Assembly: GCF_014750655.1 (NCBI RefSeq)
Contig: NZ_JABBXD010000002.1
Location: 1 to 64,000, forward strand
DNA: 64,000 bases
Direction of reading: 5' to 3'
DNA from: Salinimonas profundi
GTDB taxonomy: Bacteria > Pseudomonadota > Gammaproteobacteria > Enterobacterales > Alteromonadaceae
The first letter of the stretch is position 1. Every line of letters starts with the position of its first letter. The notes under the pieces are model-generated. The model searched no databases and was not told the DNA's origin. It saw only the letters and a program-made list of their open reading frames with translations. Of this stretch, positions 8,526-17,792 are shown piece after piece. Made by a program: the position numbers and the translations under genes.

Positions 8526-10019
8526 GTGGCTCTGCTGATTATAAGCGGGGCCAGTCTGACATTTGCATTTTCTCCGTTTTACGCCTGGCCAGTTACGTTT
8601 CTGGCTGTGGTCATTGCTATCCGGCAACTGCATACACGACCAGCCTCCGGGTTTTCTACCGGGTGGTGGTTTGGCCTGGGCTGGTTTGGTGCAGGGATCA
8701 GCTGGGTTCACGTCAGTATCGCCACATTTGGCGGCATGCCGCTCATAGCATCAGTGGGCATCATGGCACTATTGTGTGGATACCTGGCCCTTTTCCCTGC
8801 TCTTGCTTTTTATCTGACTAAACGGTTTTTTACGCCCGCACTATGGCCCATGTCACTACCCGCCACCTGGTTTTTTACCGAGTGGCTGAGAAGCTGGTTA
8901 TTAAGCGGTTTTCCCTGGCTGTCCCTCGGATACAGCCAACTCGAAAGTCCACTGGCAGGATGGTTTCCGGTTATTGGTGAAACCGGCGTTACAGCGCTGG
9001 TCATGTTGGTGTGTACTGCTACTGCCATCTGGTCTTTCAGCAAAAAGCTGGTGCCTGTTGTACTGCTGATCGCCATCACTGCGATAAGCGGTATGGTGCT
9101 TAATCAGCATCGGTGGGTCACCACCACTGACCAACATACTGTGAGCATGGTGCAGGGCAACATCGAGCAATCTATCCGCTGGGAGCCTGAACAGGATGCG
9201 CCCACTATGGCGATGTACCAGGCAATGACTACACCTCTGTGGAGCAGCGATATTGTGATATGGCCTGAAGCGGCCGTGCCCAAGTTGGAATATCTTGCAA
9301 ACGGCTATTTGCACGCGCTGGATGAAAAAGCAGCATCCACTCAGACCGCTTTAATCACCGGGATTGTTGATTATAATTTTGAAACCAAAAATTCCTGGAA
9401 CACGATGATTGTGCTGGGAACTAAATCTGCCGGGGAAGCCGGTCACTATCGCTATGGCGGTAGCAACCGGTATCAAAAACACCATTTACTGCCTGTTGGC
9501 GAGGTTGTGCCATTTGAGAGCATTTTACGCCCTCTGGCCCCGCTTTTTGACCTGCCAATGTCATCCTTTTCACGAGGCGGGTTTGTGCAGGAAAATATTG
9601 TGGCTAACGGCGTGCGCATGGCGCCGGCATTATGCTTTGAAATCGCTTTTCCCCGCCAGGTTTCAGCCAACGTCCATCAGGATACCGGCATGATTATTAC
9701 CGTAAGCAACGATGCCTGGTTTGGTAAATCTCACGGTCCGGCGCAGCATTTACAAATCGCCCGTGTCAGGGCGAAAGAATTGGGGCGTCCGGTAGTCAGA
9801 GCCACCAATAATGGCATTACCGCCTTCATTGATGATGCGGGTAACGTAACCAGCCGTTTGCCACGATTTGAGCGTGCCAGTTTAACGGAGAGCGTATCCG
9901 CCACCACCGGATTTACACCCTATCGCTTTTTGGGTGAGTGGCCAATGGTCATTCTGTTGCTGATAAGTGTCGGAACTGCTCTGTATTTACAAAACGGGCA
10001 AAAAAACAGCGATAAGTAA
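8526..10019 (+). CDS. lnt: Apolipoprotein N-acyltransferase
   Basis: An inner-membrane enzyme of about 497 residues that adds the third acyl chain to lipoproteins. An N-terminal multi-span membrane region is followed by a periplasmic nitrilase-like domain. By alignment of motifs the catalytic triad is E248 (WPEAAVP), K318 (KHHLLPVGE) and C370 (CFEIAFP). The start is uncertain. GTG 8526 has no clear ribosome binding site, whereas GGAG at 8496-8499 is well placed for an unusual CTG at 8508, which would add six residues. It is the last conserved gene of the miaB-lnt block. Confidence 0.93.
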   Translation: MALLIISGASLTFAFSPFYAWPVTFLAVVIAIRQLHTRPASGFSTGWWFGLGWFGAGISWVHVSIATFGGMPLIASVGIMALLCGYLALFPALAFYLTKRFFTPALWPMSLPATWFFTEWLRSWLLSGFPWLSLGYSQLESPLAGWFPVIGETGVTALVMLVCTATAIWSFSKKLVPVVLLIAITAISGMVLNQHRWVTTTDQHTVSMVQGNIEQSIRWEPEQDAPTMAMYQAMTTPLWSSDIVIWPEAAVPKLEYLANGYLHALDEKAASTQTALITGIVDYNFETKNSWNTMIVLGTKSAGEAGHYRYGGSNRYQKHHLLPVGEVVPFESILRPLAPLFDLPMSSFSRGGFVQENIVANGVRMAPALCFEIAFPRQVSANVHQDTGMIITVSNDAWFGKSHGPAQHLQIARVRAKELGRPVVRATNNGITAFIDDAGNVTSRLPRFERASLTESVSATTGFTPYRFLGEWPMVILLLISVGTALYLQNGQKNSDK

Positions 10020-10053
10020 GCACCGTTTTCAACTTTCAAATGTCAGGTGAACC

Positions 10054-11325
10054 ATGCGTTATCTTTTAAGTTTTATTTTAGTGATCGTTTCGCTGCCGGC
10101 TTTATCAGCGTCCCTGGTTGTGACAGCTGACCGGATGCTGGATGTAAAGCGTGGTAAGCTCATCAATGACGCCGTGGTGGTAATAGAGGATAACGTTATC
10201 AGTCAGGCAGGAAGCGCCCAAGATATCACTATTGATAACGATGCCCGGATTATCCGACTCGGTGATGCAACGCTGCTGCCGGGACTGATGGACATGCATG
10301 TGCACCTGACCAGCGATGCTGCCACACATGGCTACAAGCGATTGGGCGTATCAGTGCCACGAGCGACGCTCAAAGCAGTGAAACACGCATCAGATACATT
10401 GCACGCCGGATTTACCACAGTGCGCAATGTCGGAGCACCCGGATTTGCCGACGTCGCTTTGAAAGACGCAATCAACGCGGGTGAAATAACAGGTCCCCGG
10501 ATGTTTGTGGCCGGTCCCTCGCTTGGCGTAACCGGCGGGCATTGTGACAATAACCTTTTGCCCTTTGACTATGCCCAGACCAGTGACGGTGTTGCCGACG
10601 GCCCCTGGGAGATTCGCAAAGCGGTTCGTCGTAATATCAAATACGGGGCTGATCTTATCAAATTTTGCGCAACCGGTGGCGTCTTGTCCAAAGGTACCAA
10701 AGTGGGTGCACAACAATATACTGCTGAAGAAATGCAGGCATTGGTGGAAGAAGCGCACCTTCGTGGCCTGACCGTCGCTACGCATGCCCATGGCACATCG
10801 GGTATAAAAGCAGCCATACGCGCCGGGGTCGACTCTGTTGAACATGCCAGCTTGTTAGATGATGAGGCCATCAGGCTGGCAGTAGAAAATAACACCTATT
10901 TATCCATGGATGTTTATGTGACCGAGTATATCCTGAGTGAGGGGAAAGCGGCGGGCATCCTTGAAGAGAGCCTGGCTAAGGAACGGACCGTGGGTAAAAC
11001 ACAGCGGGAAAGTTTCAGCAAAGCCGTCAAGGCAGGCGTTAAAATGGTATTTGGTTCTGATGCGGGCGTTTATCCGCACGGTGATAATTCCCGACAGTTT
11101 GCGCGGATGGTTAAATTTGGCATGACGCCCTTACAGGCCATACAGGCAGCAACAATCAATGCTGCATCACTGCTTAAACAGCAGGACAAACTGGGCAGTG
11201 TTGAACCGGGAATGCTGGCAGATATTATTGCAGTTCCGGGAAATCCGTTGGAAAAAATTCAGGTGTTGGAAAATGTTACGCTGGTGATTAAAAACGGGGA
11301 AATAATCAGACAACCTGAAGACTGA
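10054..11325 (+). CDS. Secreted metal-dependent amidohydrolase (Xaa-Pro dipeptidase/imidazolonepropionase-like)
   Basis: A 423-residue exported amidohydrolase. It has a signal peptide (MRYLLSFILVIVSLPALSA) followed by a TIM-barrel hydrolase with a binuclear metal site: H82 and H84 (MDMHVHL), probable carboxylated lysine K203 (DLIKFCATGG), H244/H246, H264 and D336 (FGSDAG). Such periplasmic enzymes act on dipeptides, often proline-containing ones; the substrate here cannot be read. It lies 34 bases after lnt and could be co-transcribed. Its stop is 3 bases from the stop of the convergent binding-protein gene, with no terminator between. Confidence 0.85.
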   Translation: MRYLLSFILVIVSLPALSASLVVTADRMLDVKRGKLINDAVVVIEDNVISQAGSAQDITIDNDARIIRLGDATLLPGLMDMHVHLTSDAATHGYKRLGVSVPRATLKAVKHASDTLHAGFTTVRNVGAPGFADVALKDAINAGEITGPRMFVAGPSLGVTGGHCDNNLLPFDYAQTSDGVADGPWEIRKAVRRNIKYGADLIKFCATGGVLSKGTKVGAQQYTAEEMQALVEEAHLRGLTVATHAHGTSGIKAAIRAGVDSVEHASLLDDEAIRLAVENNTYLSMDVYVTEYILSEGKAAGILEESLAKERTVGKTQRESFSKAVKAGVKMVFGSDAGVYPHGDNSRQFARMVKFGMTPLQAIQAATINAASLLKQQDKLGSVEPGMLADIIAVPGNPLEKIQVLENVTLVIKNGEIIRQPED

Positions 11326-11328
11326 AAC

Positions 11329-12054
11329 TCACGGCCATCGGCGGTATATATTTTTCAGCTCGCCTTTCGCTCTCATATTGTTTAACTCCGTCTCAAATGC
11401 ATCGCGCAAGGCTTCATCTTTGATTATCGCCCCATATGGACGCGCCTCAAAAATGGGGTGAATGGCGAGCTTTATATCCGGGTAGTATTGCCTCATTATA
11501 TAGGTCAGCAATCGGCGCTCTCCGATAACCACATCGGTTCTTTCATTTGCCAGTAATTTCAGTTGCGCCTCTCTGTCAGCGATCTCCAGATAGTGATCGT
11601 CAGCAATGATATTGGCAAACGTTTCCCCAAGCACATACCGGGCGGTTTGATAAGTAACAATGCTTTTACCCGCCAAATCGTCAATTGTATCGATCGTCAT
11701 GTTTCTGCTGCTCAAGGTGACGGCAACATCTTCGAATGGGAGATAAGGTGAAGTCTGAAAGCCTATTGCAGAATCAAACGCCGCCGGGCTGGCGATATCA
11801 TACTTACCGTTTCTGAAATCCTCTATCAGCCGATTGTATACGAGCAGGTGAAAGTCTGGCTGATAGCCAAGTCGCTCAGAGATACTGCTGATAATATCGA
11901 CGTCGATGCCGACCACACCGCGTTCTTCATCATAATAAGCCCAGGGCGGACCAACATTCACCGCTACTGACAGTGTTTTTTGCGCGCTCACACTGATACT
12001 GAAAAGCAGTAAAATCAATGCTGTTAAGCGCTTACAAATTTTGGCAATACGCAT
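11329..12054 (-). CDS. Periplasmic amino-acid-type solute-binding protein (SBP_bac_3)
   Basis: A 241-residue exported protein with a signal peptide ending near ISVSAQ. The fold is that of extracellular solute-binding family 3: LSVAVNVGPPWAYYDEE begins the first lobe, GIDVDIISSISERLGY is the family signature, and DDLAGKSIVTYQTARYVLG marks the second lobe. No ABC permease or ATPase is adjacent, so it may be an orphan sensor-type binding protein, as is frequent in Alteromonadales, rather than a transporter component. Ligand unknown. Confidence 0.82.
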   Translation of the reverse strand: MRIAKICKRLTALILLLFSISVSAQKTLSVAVNVGPPWAYYDEERGVVGIDVDIISSISERLGYQPDFHLLVYNRLIEDFRNGKYDIASPAAFDSAIGFQTSPYLPFEDVAVTLSSRNMTIDTIDDLAGKSIVTYQTARYVLGETFANIIADDHYLEIADREAQLKLLANERTDVVIGERRLLTYIMRQYYPDIKLAIHPIFEARPYGAIIKDEALRDAFETELNNMRAKGELKNIYRRWP

Positions 12055-12231
12055 GTTTCCAACCTACTCAGGCGCTCGGAGGGGGTGTAGTCAGCCGCAC
12101 TTTTTTATCGGCCAGATCTTTCAAAAGTTAAATAGAAAAAGCATGCTTCATTTGCCGCATTACCCAACTTTAATGATCACTTTATCAGTCTCAGGGTTAC
12201 ATATATACATTATTATACAATGAGATGAATT

Positions 12232-12477
12232 ATGAATTTATACATTGAGTCGCTGGAGGGGGGCTACTACGTTGTCGCTACTGGTGAGCAAGACAACCGT
12301 AAACCGCTTATGGCATCCCAGGATAAACCAAAGACATTTAATTCTATCGATGAAATCAGAACGCATTTCGAAGATAAGACGTTCGATGAAGTATGGTTAC
12401 GTCAGGCGACGCCCTATGAAGAAATGGTGGGTCAGGCTGACAACGATTCAGAACTTGAGATCGAAATAAAATGGTAA
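12232..12477 (+). CDS. Small acidic protein, possibly DUF6482-like
   Basis: An 81-residue acidic protein beginning MNLYIESLEGGYYVV. It has no signal peptide or membrane segment. The opening resembles small gammaproteobacterial proteins of unknown function (possibly DUF6482); I am not certain of the family. It lies 40 bases before a ybiI-like zinc-finger gene on the same strand, so both may share a transcript. Function unknown. Confidence 0.7.
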   Translation: MNLYIESLEGGYYVVATGEQDNRKPLMASQDKPKTFNSIDEIRTHFEDKTFDEVWLRQATPYEEMVGQADNDSELEIEIKW

Positions 12478-12517
12478 CGCTACCCTAAGCGTATTGTTTA
12501 AATAACCGGAGACAACT

Positions 12518-12784
12518 ATGGCAGGTGGATGGGCCAAAGATGGTGCAGTTCAGGAACAAATTGATGCGAGCGTCGAAGACGGAGTGGCCCGGGCTAAGGG
12601 CAGTATTCCTCAGGGTGAAAGTGCCGAGTTCTGTGAGCTCTGTGATGAGCCTATTTCACAGGCCCGACGCGAAGCAATACCGGGCGTACAAATGTGCATT
12701 GAGTGCCAGACTGAACAGGAGAAAAAGACGCAATCTGTGTCGGCGATGAATCGTCGAGCCAGTAAAGACAGCTTACTGCGATAA
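12518..12784 (+). CDS. ybiI: DksA/TraR-type C4 zinc-finger protein, YbiI-like
   Basis: An 88-residue protein, the same length as E. coli YbiI. The C4 zinc finger is CELC (position 38) and later CIEC, with REAIPGVQMC between. The N-terminus MAGGWAKDGAVQEQID and the C-terminal NRRASKDSLLR also match the YbiI pattern. YbiI-type proteins lack the coiled coil of DksA, and their role is poorly known. A good ribosome binding site (GGAGA) precedes the ATG. Confidence 0.9.
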   Translation: MAGGWAKDGAVQEQIDASVEDGVARAKGSIPQGESAEFCELCDEPISQARREAIPGVQMCIECQTEQEKKTQSVSAMNRRASKDSLLR

Positions 12785-12825
12785 CGTTGTCGCTACCGCA
12801 ACTGATTTTTCATCACCCAGTTGCG

Positions 12826-13281
12826 TTATCGATTGCTGAGGTTTTCACATCGCTGCGCAGCTTCGTTTGCATTACCAGCCTTTTCAGGCGTAAAACTTAT
12901 CGAGACTGAGGTCAGCACTGGCGTTTTATCCGGGTTGCCTTCAGCTGGCTTGTAACGCCAGCGAGCAAGCGCGGCAAGTACGTGCCGGTCAAACATGCCT
13001 TCAGGATATGAATTAGTAATCTTATATCCATCAGCGCGCCCCTTGCTGTTGATCAGAAAAGTGACACCTGTGCAGCCTGCGAGACTTTCTCTGGCAGCTG
13101 CCGGAGGCAGCGCCGGATCTTTTCTTGTTGCCAGAATCCAGTATTTTTCCAACAGATGTTGACCATCTTCTGCGGTCAGGTCGACATATTTTTGCGGATA
13201 GACATGTTCAGATTTTGCAGAATCAGTGGTGTTGCAGCCAACAGCTATCAACGGAAATAATAACAAACCAAATTTTTTCAT
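12826..13281 (-). CDS. Lipoprotein with TonB C-terminal-like domain
   Basis: A 151-residue predicted lipoprotein with lipobox LIAVGC (cysteine near residue 16). The middle and C-terminal part (GVTFLINSKGRADGYKI to LAALARWRYKPAE) has the beta-alpha-beta layout of the TonB C-terminal domain found in energy-transducer-like proteins. There is no N-terminal transmembrane anchor or proline-rich spacer, so it is not a canonical TonB. Role unknown; periplasmic protein-protein contact is a guess. Confidence 0.75.
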   Translation of the reverse strand: MKKFGLLLFPLIAVGCNTTDSAKSEHVYPQKYVDLTAEDGQHLLEKYWILATRKDPALPPAAARESLAGCTGVTFLINSKGRADGYKITNSYPEGMFDRHVLAALARWRYKPAEGNPDKTPVLTSVSISFTPEKAGNANEAAQRCENLSNR

Positions 13282-13297
13282 CGCTCGTCCTTGTAGC

Positions 13298-13329
13298 TAA
13301 AAAGCGGTAGCGCCATTTGCTTACCGCTT
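13298..13329 (-). terminator. Intrinsic terminator of the phytochrome kinase gene
   Basis: The stem AAGCGGTA/TACCGCTT (13302-13309 and 13322-13329) with a 12-base loop is followed on the minus strand by five T. It lies between the phytochrome kinase stop and the downstream lipoprotein start. Confidence 0.65.
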
Positions 13330-13422
13330 ACATCTTCTCTTTTACACCGTGATATTTAACGTTACGCTGTCTTTGACCATCGCTGTCATTATCAGGCGTT
13401 TTTTTGCTTTCACTCAGAGTTT

Positions 13423-16083
13423 TTACTTGAGAACTGAGCGAATTGTGTCGGTGGATAACGGTTTCACAAAATGCTGCTCAAACCCGGCTTCCTTCGACTC
13501 CTCGATATATTTTTCTGTGCCCCACCCGCTTTGCGAGAAGAACCTGACATTCTGTGCCTCGGGTAGTTTTTTAAGGATTCGGCATAACTCATAGCCATCG
13601 ATGTCAGGCATGCCAATATCAAGAAAAACAAAGTCAGGTTTAAAGCGCTTAAACGCTTCTTCGGCCTCTTTGGGCGAGGTGATACCTGACGCTTCAAGCC
13701 CCATTGCCTCAGACAGTAAGCAGTATGTATCGACAAGATCGGCATTATCATCGACAAACATTATCTTTTGTTGGCGAGTGGATGACACTGGCGTAGATTC
13801 TGTATCCGACTCTTCAAAGGCCTGTTTTGAAATCGGTAAACGCACCTCGAAAGTGCTGCCTTTGCCCTGCCCTTCACTGAATACTGAAATATCGCCGTGA
13901 TGTAATGTTACCAGCTTATGCACTAGCGTAAGGCCGATACCCAGTCCACCTTTGGTGTGGGTAGAATGCGCATCAATTTGCGTGAACATGTTAAAGACAT
14001 CTTTGAGCCGGTCTTCGGGAATGCCCATACCGTTATCTTCAACAGCCACCACGACCATTGGACCTTCTTCGCGAACGTTTATAGAAATTTCGCCTTTGTC
14101 TTCAGTATACTTGGCCGCATTGTGAATGATATTTGAAAAAATCTGACTCAACCGGGCTTTGTCACCAAATACAGTGACGCCATCCTGAAGATAGTGAAGA
14201 TCCAGTTCATGATTTTTGGCCTTGATGTGCTGGTCAACAATTTCCAGTGAATCGGAAATAACGTCCTGAATGTTGACCTTCTCAAACTCCAGTTTCACTT
14301 TGCCTCGTGTGATCCGCGACACATCCATTAAGTCGTTAATCAACTTAGACATATACTCAGCCTGACGATTGATGATAGAAGTCACTCGCGCCCGGGTAGC
14401 TTCATCTGAGGCCGTCTCTAAAATACTGGCGCCTGACATAATAGGCCCAAGCGGATTGCGAAGCTCATGCGCCAGTGTTGCTAGAAACTCATTGCGATAC
14501 TGATCCTGCTTTTCCAGCTCTTCAATACTGATATGCATGCGCTCCTGCACCTCCAGTGCGTAAACCAGAAACATGCGGTTCAGGCGATTTGCAGTATCAA
14601 TATCTGCCTTATCAAATTCAGTTGAGCGCCCCGTGATCGTTCTCTCATTAACCTGAAAAGTGGTGCGTGGCTTTAACCGCTCTTCTTTTGATGCAGCCTC
14701 GGATTTTTCACCTTCAGAGCCTATCCATTTTTGTACACGATGTTCCTCTTTTCTGAACCAGGCCGTGAAATACTGCTTTTTTTCAAATAATGGAATAATC
14801 AGAATGCCGGCAATATTGTAATGCTCAGCTTCTGGCCACTCTTCATACAGCGCGTCATTTTCATAAGGAAATCCGGTCGTGTTCCGGGCGCTGCTAAATA
14901 TAGATTTAATTAAATCTACTGGCAGGGTGTCACCTAAAACAATGGTTTCGTATTGTGAGAAGTAAATAAATCCGCAGCTATTCATCGCCTCCAAAAAGGC
15001 TTTCTCGCCGCTTTTCACAACCCGGCCGATGGGATTAGAGGGGCCGATTTTATCCAGCATGCCATCGACAGCTTTATCGATTTGCTGTTTTTTCTTACGC
15101 GCAATTTCTTCCTCTTTGGCCCGTAAGTGCCAGCTGAATAACTGACTTAAGTTTTCACACTGAAGCCGAACATCCTGAGGGATATATTTTGCGTCGCGAT
15201 GATGACAGGAAATCAATCCATAAAGCTCGCCCTCAGTGACCAGTGAGATTGAAAAAGATGCTCTCAACCCCTGATTCCTGATGTACTGCAAGTGAATAGG
15301 GGAAAAACGCCGTAATAGCGAGCGGGTAAGATCAAGGGGTTCGCGATTTGATTGTTCAATGGATGGGATCAGCGCTGCGGCCGGTAATTCTGTATCAGGG
15401 GTCAATCTAACCCAGTTTTGCGTGTACAGCTCGCGCGCCTGACTGGGTATATCGCTGGCAGGAAAATAAAGATTCTTATAAGAATCCATATCGTCTGCCT
15501 TTGCTTCAGCAATCACCTTTCCAGAATAGTCATCATGGAATTTGTATAGAACCACCCTATCCATATTTGTTAAATACCGGATGGTTGACACCATTTCCTG
15601 CGCCATCTCGCTTAACGAATTCATCTCTTTAAAACGTGGTGCCACCGACATGGCATACAGCTTGATAAATTGTTCTGCGCTATAGGCATCTCTGAATTCG
15701 GTCGCCGGCTCTAATTCGACAACGTACTTGCCGTTTGCATTGTAAACCACAGCAAGATAATCGTTATCGGTATCGGGTTGCAGTAATGCTTCATCAAGCT
15801 CAATTTTGATTGGCAGGCGGATTTTATTCGCTGACACCCGTTCGAAAGTATCTTTTAAAAACGCTTTCGTATCGGTTTTGGGACAAAGGATATCGATGAA
15901 GTGTTTGTCCAGAATAGATTCTTTGAAGATTTGCTGTGTATTTTCGCTGACAACACTTATCGTCAGGTCATCATCTTCGAAGGCAATCAAAAAACCATAA
16001 CTTTGAATAGCTTCCGGAATATGAATAGGTTCATCTTCACAATTTTCAAAATTAAACGTTATCTCGCCACTCTTATCAGACAT
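13423..16083 (-). CDS. Bacteriophytochrome hybrid histidine kinase
   Basis: An 886-residue cytoplasmic photoreceptor kinase with domains in the order PAS, GAF, PHY, HisKA, HATPase, receiver. C15 in NCEDEPIHIPEAIQSYG sits at the biliverdin-binding position. The GAF pocket motif PASDIPSQARELY and the SPIHLQYIRNQGLRASFSISL stretch are typical of phytochromes. The phosphoacceptor is H539 in LAHELRNPLG, and the receiver aspartate is D822 in FVFLDIGMPD. It presumably senses red/far-red light through biliverdin, but no heme oxygenase gene lies in this window. The gene is alone in its transcription unit, so its phosphorelay output is unknown. Confidence 0.92.
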   Translation of the reverse strand: MSDKSGEITFNFENCEDEPIHIPEAIQSYGFLIAFEDDDLTISVVSENTQQIFKESILDKHFIDILCPKTDTKAFLKDTFERVSANKIRLPIKIELDEALLQPDTDNDYLAVVYNANGKYVVELEPATEFRDAYSAEQFIKLYAMSVAPRFKEMNSLSEMAQEMVSTIRYLTNMDRVVLYKFHDDYSGKVIAEAKADDMDSYKNLYFPASDIPSQARELYTQNWVRLTPDTELPAAALIPSIEQSNREPLDLTRSLLRRFSPIHLQYIRNQGLRASFSISLVTEGELYGLISCHHRDAKYIPQDVRLQCENLSQLFSWHLRAKEEEIARKKKQQIDKAVDGMLDKIGPSNPIGRVVKSGEKAFLEAMNSCGFIYFSQYETIVLGDTLPVDLIKSIFSSARNTTGFPYENDALYEEWPEAEHYNIAGILIIPLFEKKQYFTAWFRKEEHRVQKWIGSEGEKSEAASKEERLKPRTTFQVNERTITGRSTEFDKADIDTANRLNRMFLVYALEVQERMHISIEELEKQDQYRNEFLATLAHELRNPLGPIMSGASILETASDEATRARVTSIINRQAEYMSKLINDLMDVSRITRGKVKLEFEKVNIQDVISDSLEIVDQHIKAKNHELDLHYLQDGVTVFGDKARLSQIFSNIIHNAAKYTEDKGEISINVREEGPMVVVAVEDNGMGIPEDRLKDVFNMFTQIDAHSTHTKGGLGIGLTLVHKLVTLHHGDISVFSEGQGKGSTFEVRLPISKQAFEESDTESTPVSSTRQQKIMFVDDNADLVDTYCLLSEAMGLEASGITSPKEAEEAFKRFKPDFVFLDIGMPDIDGYELCRILKKLPEAQNVRFFSQSGWGTEKYIEESKEAGFEQHFVKPLSTDTIRSVLK

Positions 16084-16355
16084 TCAACTATTCCGTAATA
16101 CCTGGCCTACTTTCATATAGTTATAGTTGGGCCATAAAAAAATACTGTTCATATTTACAATTTTTGTCATTGGCGAGATCACACTTGTACGTGGGCTGGC
16201 TATTATTTAATGTGGATAACGGTGTCACGTTTTTATCTGTGGACAAACGTGTAAACTAACAACGATTTTTCAACACCGGTTGAAACTGAACAGCTATCTG
16301 ATGCTCCGTCCAAGAGGTCAGACTATTACATATTGCTTGAAGAAGGATATGCCCT

Positions 16356-16802
16356 ATGCGCTCTATAGATTTAACGCCCTTATACCGCTCGTTTATCGGC
16401 AGTGACCATCTGGCCAGCCTTATTGATGCTGCCACGCAATCTGAAAAACAAAGTGGTTATCCACCGTATAACGTAGAAATTCTCAGCGAGACCAAATACC
16501 GTATTACTATGGCGGTCGCAGGCTTCAGACAGGAAGAAATAAATATTGAGATGCTTGAGAACACGCTGACCATTTCCGGAAAAAAAGAGCCCCGCGAGAC
16601 GGGTGCGCCAGAGCGAACATTTCTGCATAAAGGCATTTCCGACCGCGGCTTTGAGCGAAAATTTCAGCTGGGAGACAATGTCAAAGTATTAGGTGCGGAT
16701 TTAGAGCACGGTTTACTTAACATCGACATGGAGCGGATTCTGCCTGAAGCTAAAAAACCTCAAAAGATCGCGATCAGTAAAAGGCTTTCGGATCTGAGAT
16801 AG
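16356..16802 (+). CDS. Small heat-shock protein, Hsp20/IbpA family
   Basis: A 148-residue alpha-crystallin-type chaperone that holds unfolding proteins. The N-terminal SIDLTPLYRSFIG resembles IbpA, the crystallin domain runs about residues 35-125, and GLLNIDMERI replaces the usual G-x-L signature. AAGGA is well placed before the ATG. The 270-base upstream region holds no gene. I could not identify a convincing sigma-32 promoter or a ROSE-type thermometer there, though a TTGAAA occurs about 75 bases upstream. It is convergent with the RDD gene, one base apart. Confidence 0.92.
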   Translation: MRSIDLTPLYRSFIGSDHLASLIDAATQSEKQSGYPPYNVEILSETKYRITMAVAGFRQEEINIEMLENTLTISGKKEPRETGAPERTFLHKGISDRGFERKFQLGDNVKVLGADLEHGLLNIDMERILPEAKKPQKIAISKRLSDLR

Positions 16803-16803
16803 A

Positions 16804-17241
16804 TTATTTACGCACGTACTCAGGCATGTTGCGGATCACCGCCGTGCCTGACAGGTAATCGTGAAAACCCCGTTTGTTTTTATCAAAAATAATCCATATA
16901 AACCCCAGAAACAGCGGCACGATTGATATGATATAAGCAAAGTAGCGAACCACCGATTTGGTAACTGATGGTTTTGCGCCAGTGTTAAAGTCAACCACCT
17001 GAATCCCAAGTAACATTTTTCCTGGCGTCCCAAGGTACTTCTGCCAGAACCAGATAGTAAGCACAAACGGAAGAATATAGCCCAGTGTCACGTTCAGCCA
17101 GTTAACTTCACCACTGCTGGCAATCAGTACTGAGCCCATCGTCAGGGTGACCGGGACAGTGATAAACAAGAAAAACATCACTGTGTCGACCAGAACGGCT
17201 AAAAATCGACGCATAAAACCTGCCGGTTCAAATTCAGTCAT
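16804..17241 (-). CDS. RDD-family integral membrane protein
   Basis: A 145-residue inner-membrane protein of the RDD family, with arginine near the start (FMRRFLAVLVDTVMFF), a GTPGKMLLGIQVVD motif in the middle and about four hydrophobic segments. Transport or osmolyte roles have been proposed for some members; here none can be assigned. Its start overlaps the Nudix stop by four bases (ATGA), so the two are probably translationally coupled. Confidence 0.87.
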   Translation of the reverse strand: MTEFEPAGFMRRFLAVLVDTVMFFLFITVPVTLTMGSVLIASSGEVNWLNVTLGYILPFVLTIWFWQKYLGTPGKMLLGIQVVDFNTGAKPSVTKSVVRYFAYIISIVPLFLGFIWIIFDKNKRGFHDYLSGTAVIRNMPEYVRK

Positions 17242-17792
17242 AGGTATCCTTTTAAACGAGCCAGCCCCAGGGCATTGCAGGTTGAGGCATCTTTAATTTG
17301 CCCGCTGATAATTTTTTCGTCCAGCTCATCCAGCGATAACTGGTGAACCGTAAGGCCCTCTTCTTCCGGATCCAGCTGCTGCTCACCGGCGGTAAGCTCG
17401 CGTGCCAGATAAATATGGTATCCCTGATTGCACATACCATAAGCCAGATACTGAAACCCCACATGCTCCATAGTGCCCGCTGTCAGACCTGTTTCTTCCT
17501 TTAGCTCACCAGCAGCGAGTGTCAGCGGATCAACACCCGGCGCGTCATCCCAGGTACCCTGTGGAAATTCAAGCTGGCGCTCGCCGACTGGATACCGATA
17601 TTGCTCAACCATATAAACCTGATGATTGTGTACAGGAATAATAATGGCAAAATGCGGCTTTTCTACCACACTGTACAAGCCCTTCGCGCCGCTGGGACGT
17701 TCAATCTCATCTTCTCTGACGGTCATCCACCGGTTTTGATAAACCGTTTTAGAGCGCAGTGTTTTTATCTCTGTTTTGTCTTTATCACTCAC
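17238..17792 (-). CDS. Nudix hydrolase (ADP-ribose pyrophosphatase-like)
   Basis: A 184-residue nucleotide-diphosphate hydrolase. The Nudix box is visible as LAAGELKEETGLTAG, after GTWDDAPGVDP. The usual arginine of the REUxEExGU signature is glycine here, while the glutamates that bind metal are kept. FPQGTW ahead of the box suggests an ADP-sugar or ADP-ribose-like substrate, but this is not decisive. It overlaps the upstream lipoprotein hydrolase by 8 bases and the RDD gene by 4, forming a tight three-gene run. Confidence 0.87.
   Translation of the reverse strand: MSDKDKTEIKTLRSKTVYQNRWMTVREDEIERPSGAKGLYSVVEKPHFAIIIPVHNHQVYMVEQYRYPVGERQLEFPQGTWDDAPGVDPLTLAAGELKEETGLTAGTMEHVGFQYLAYGMCNQGYHIYLARELTAGEQQLDPEEEGLTVHQLSLDELDEKIISGQIKDASTCNALGLARLKGYL

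Noticed and set aside
12797-12825. Hairpin CGCAACTG/CAGTTGCG after the ybiI-like gene as a terminator
   Set aside because: The stem is perfect but no T-run follows on either strand.
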